From positions 7,340 through 13,593 of the forward strand of contig JAQUXV010000036.1 in NCBI GenBank assembly GCA_028692205.1: a DNA stretch of 6,254 nt. The letters are read 5' to 3'. The translations under genes were made by a program, and so were the position numbers. This DNA comes from Eubacteriales bacterium. GTDB lineage: Bacteria; Bacillota_A; Clostridia; Christensenellales; Aristaeellaceae. Position 1 is the stretch's first letter, and each line of letters starts with the position of its first letter. The notes beneath the pieces are model-generated. The model was not told the DNA's origin and did no database searches. It saw nothing but the letters and a program-made list of their open reading frames with translations. This document shows, piece after piece, positions 5,128 to 6,254 of this stretch.

Positions 5128-6254
5128 ATGAAACGAAAACTGCTCTTTGCGGTGTTGTTGCTGCTTGCGTCGCTGGTGATCAGCGGCGCTGCGCTGGCGC
5201 AGACCGATCCGATCGTGTGCAGCATGGAAGTTTCGCCCAGCGCGCTCAGCGAGCCGGGCGAAGTTTCGGTGACCATCACCATTTCCAATTCGGGCGATAC
5301 GGATATGCAGGAAGCCCTTACGCTGTACAACCCAACCAGCGAAGTCGTGTCGGATTTTGGCGACAACGGCTCCGTAACGCTCAAGGCCGGCGAGGTAAAA
5401 ACCTGGACGGGCACTTGGGAGGTTAACCAGCATACGCTGGATAACGGGCAGATTGTTTTCTTTGTAAAATATGCGCTTTATGATGAAAACGGCGAAAGGG
5501 AAGTAAAAAGCCAGCCGATCCGCGGCAAACTGGAGACGGCGGAAGCCAAATCCGGCATCGAAGTGAAGCGCACCATCAGCCCCGGCACCGCGCGCGACGG
5601 GCAGACCGTTACGGTGCGTTACGACATCGTAAACACCGGCACGGTATCGCTGAAAAACATTACGATTCAGGAAAATAAGGATATTAACGAGAAAAAGGTA
5701 ACCGTTACCGACGAGCTGAAAGCCGGCGCCACCGCGCAGGTGAAGTTCCCCGTTACCATGGGCAAGAAGGACCTTACCAGCAAAGCGGTGATTACCTACA
5801 CAGTCGGCGACGCCAAAGAAGTGCAGACCGAGAATGTGGACGAGCAGGTAATCCACTACGGGGAGGCGGCCATGACCGCCAAACTGACGGCGAGCGCCAA
5901 GGGCGTGGCGGTAAACGGCACCATTACGCTGACGCTGGAACTGAAAAACAGCGGTACGGTGGACTATACCAACCTGCGCGTTACCGACCCCACGCTGGGA
6001 GACGTGTTTACCAATCAAGAGCTGGCCGCGGGCGGAACGCTGACGCTGGATAAAGAGATTACGCTCACGCAGACGACCGATTACCAGTTCACCATCACCG
6101 CAATCGACAACACAGGCACCGAAGTATCGCTCAGCACCGATCCGCTTACGCTGACGGCGATTGACGCAAGCAAGGTGCTGCACTTGAACCTGGTTGCTTC
6201 CGCGGACCGCACGGAGGTTTACACCCGGCCGGGTATCGTCCGCTTTTCGCTGAC
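5128..6254 (+). CDS. Secreted Ig-like repeat protein, 3' end outside the window
   Basis: The frame stays open to the right edge with no stop (375 full codons). The start ATG at 5128 is the first ATG, GTG or TTG after an in-frame TGA at 5080-5082, and it begins a textbook signal peptide: Met-Lys-Arg-Lys, a hydrophobic core (about 5-20), and ALA before Gln25 as the likely signal peptidase I site. No lipobox cysteine follows. The mature part is built of tandem beta-rich modules of about 100-115 residues (about 25-137, 142-243, 247-345, and a fourth from about 351), each with a beta strand leading to an Asn-x-Gly turn: SNSG (53-56), VNTG (168-171), KNSG (273-276). This pattern is typical of CARDB/DUF11/COG1361-type Ig-like domains of exported proteins. 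The likely location is the cell surface, either anchored by an unseen C-terminus or released; the ligand is unknown. The gene is divergent from the PBP gene. Confidence 0.88.
   Translation, partial: MKRKLLFAVLLLLASLVISGAALAQTDPIVCSMEVSPSALSEPGEVSVTITISNSGDTDMQEALTLYNPTSEVVSDFGDNGSVTLKAGEVKTWTGTWEVNQHTLDNGQIVFFVKYALYDENGEREVKSQPIRGKLETAEAKSGIEVKRTISPGTARDGQTVTVRYDIVNTGTVSLKNITIQENKDINEKKVTVTDELKAGATAQVKFPVTMGKKDLTSKAVITYTVGDAKEVQTENVDEQVIHYGEAAMTAKLTASAKGVAVNGTITLTLELKNSGTVDYTNLRVTDPTLGDVFTNQELAAGGTLTLDKEITLTQTTDYQFTITAIDNTGTEVSLSTDPLTLTAIDASKVLHLNLVASADRTEVYTRPGIVRFSL

Noticed and set aside
5064..5426. 120-codon + strand frame starting ATG at 5064
   Set aside because: It overlaps the start of the signal-peptide protein in another frame, lacks its own Shine-Dalgarno, and its translation is Arg/Gly-rich with no domain.
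4891..6183. 430-codon open frame on the - strand opposite the secreted-protein gene
   Set aside because: The + strand frame has a signal peptide, a promoter and repeated modules. The antisense product has Arg/His/Phe-rich shadow composition and no domain.

Overview
The window reads as chromosomal DNA from a moderately GC-rich Gram-positive bacterium, most likely a member of the Clostridia (Bacillota). The grounds are strong GGAGG-type ribosome binding sites, vegetative sigma-A-style promoters (TTGACA-N17-TACAAT and an extended -10 TGATATAAT), a rho-independent terminator, and a class A penicillin-binding protein with a low-complexity acidic cytoplasmic tail and a cysteine-containing C-terminal extension. 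No mobile element, CRISPR array, rRNA or tRNA was seen. The taxonomic call is inference.

Layout, left to right. (1) 1-1532, + strand: the 3' portion of a gene that is open at the left edge. It encodes an unrecognised protein with a Pro/Gln linker and a central coiled coil, and is followed by a small hairpin and then a clear intrinsic terminator at 1580-1620. (2) 1533-1899: intergenic space between two convergent genes. It holds the terminators and about 280 bases of apparently non-coding sequence with an imperfect direct repeat. (3) 1900-4671, - strand: a complete 923-residue bifunctional cell-wall synthase (class A PBP). All expected GT51 and transpeptidase motifs are present, translation starts at TTG, there is a strong ribosome binding site and an extended -10 promoter, and the C-terminus carries a duplicated Cys-module. 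(4) 4672-5127: a 456-base divergent intergenic region. It holds the PBP promoter (left-going), an inverted-repeat-rich stretch, a near-consensus right-going promoter and a leader of about 186 nt. (5) 5128-6254, + strand: the 5' part of a gene for a secreted protein with a signal peptide and at least three, probably four, tandem Ig-like (CARDB/DUF11-like) modules. It has no stop before the right edge.

Functionally, the two recognisable genes are both envelope genes read from divergent promoters: a peptidoglycan polymerase/crosslinker, and an exported beta-sandwich repeat protein probably placed on or in the cell wall. Nothing shows that they share a pathway. The most unusual signal is in the leader of the secreted-protein gene. 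The only good Shine-Dalgarno lies 30 nt from the ATG, too far to work directly, but a perfect 6-bp GC-rich hairpin sits between them and would shorten the effective spacing to about 10 nt. A 54-codon upstream ORF ends in the loop of that hairpin, and the leader contains mutually exclusive pairings, so translational control is a plausible hypothesis. I did not recognise a known riboswitch class there.
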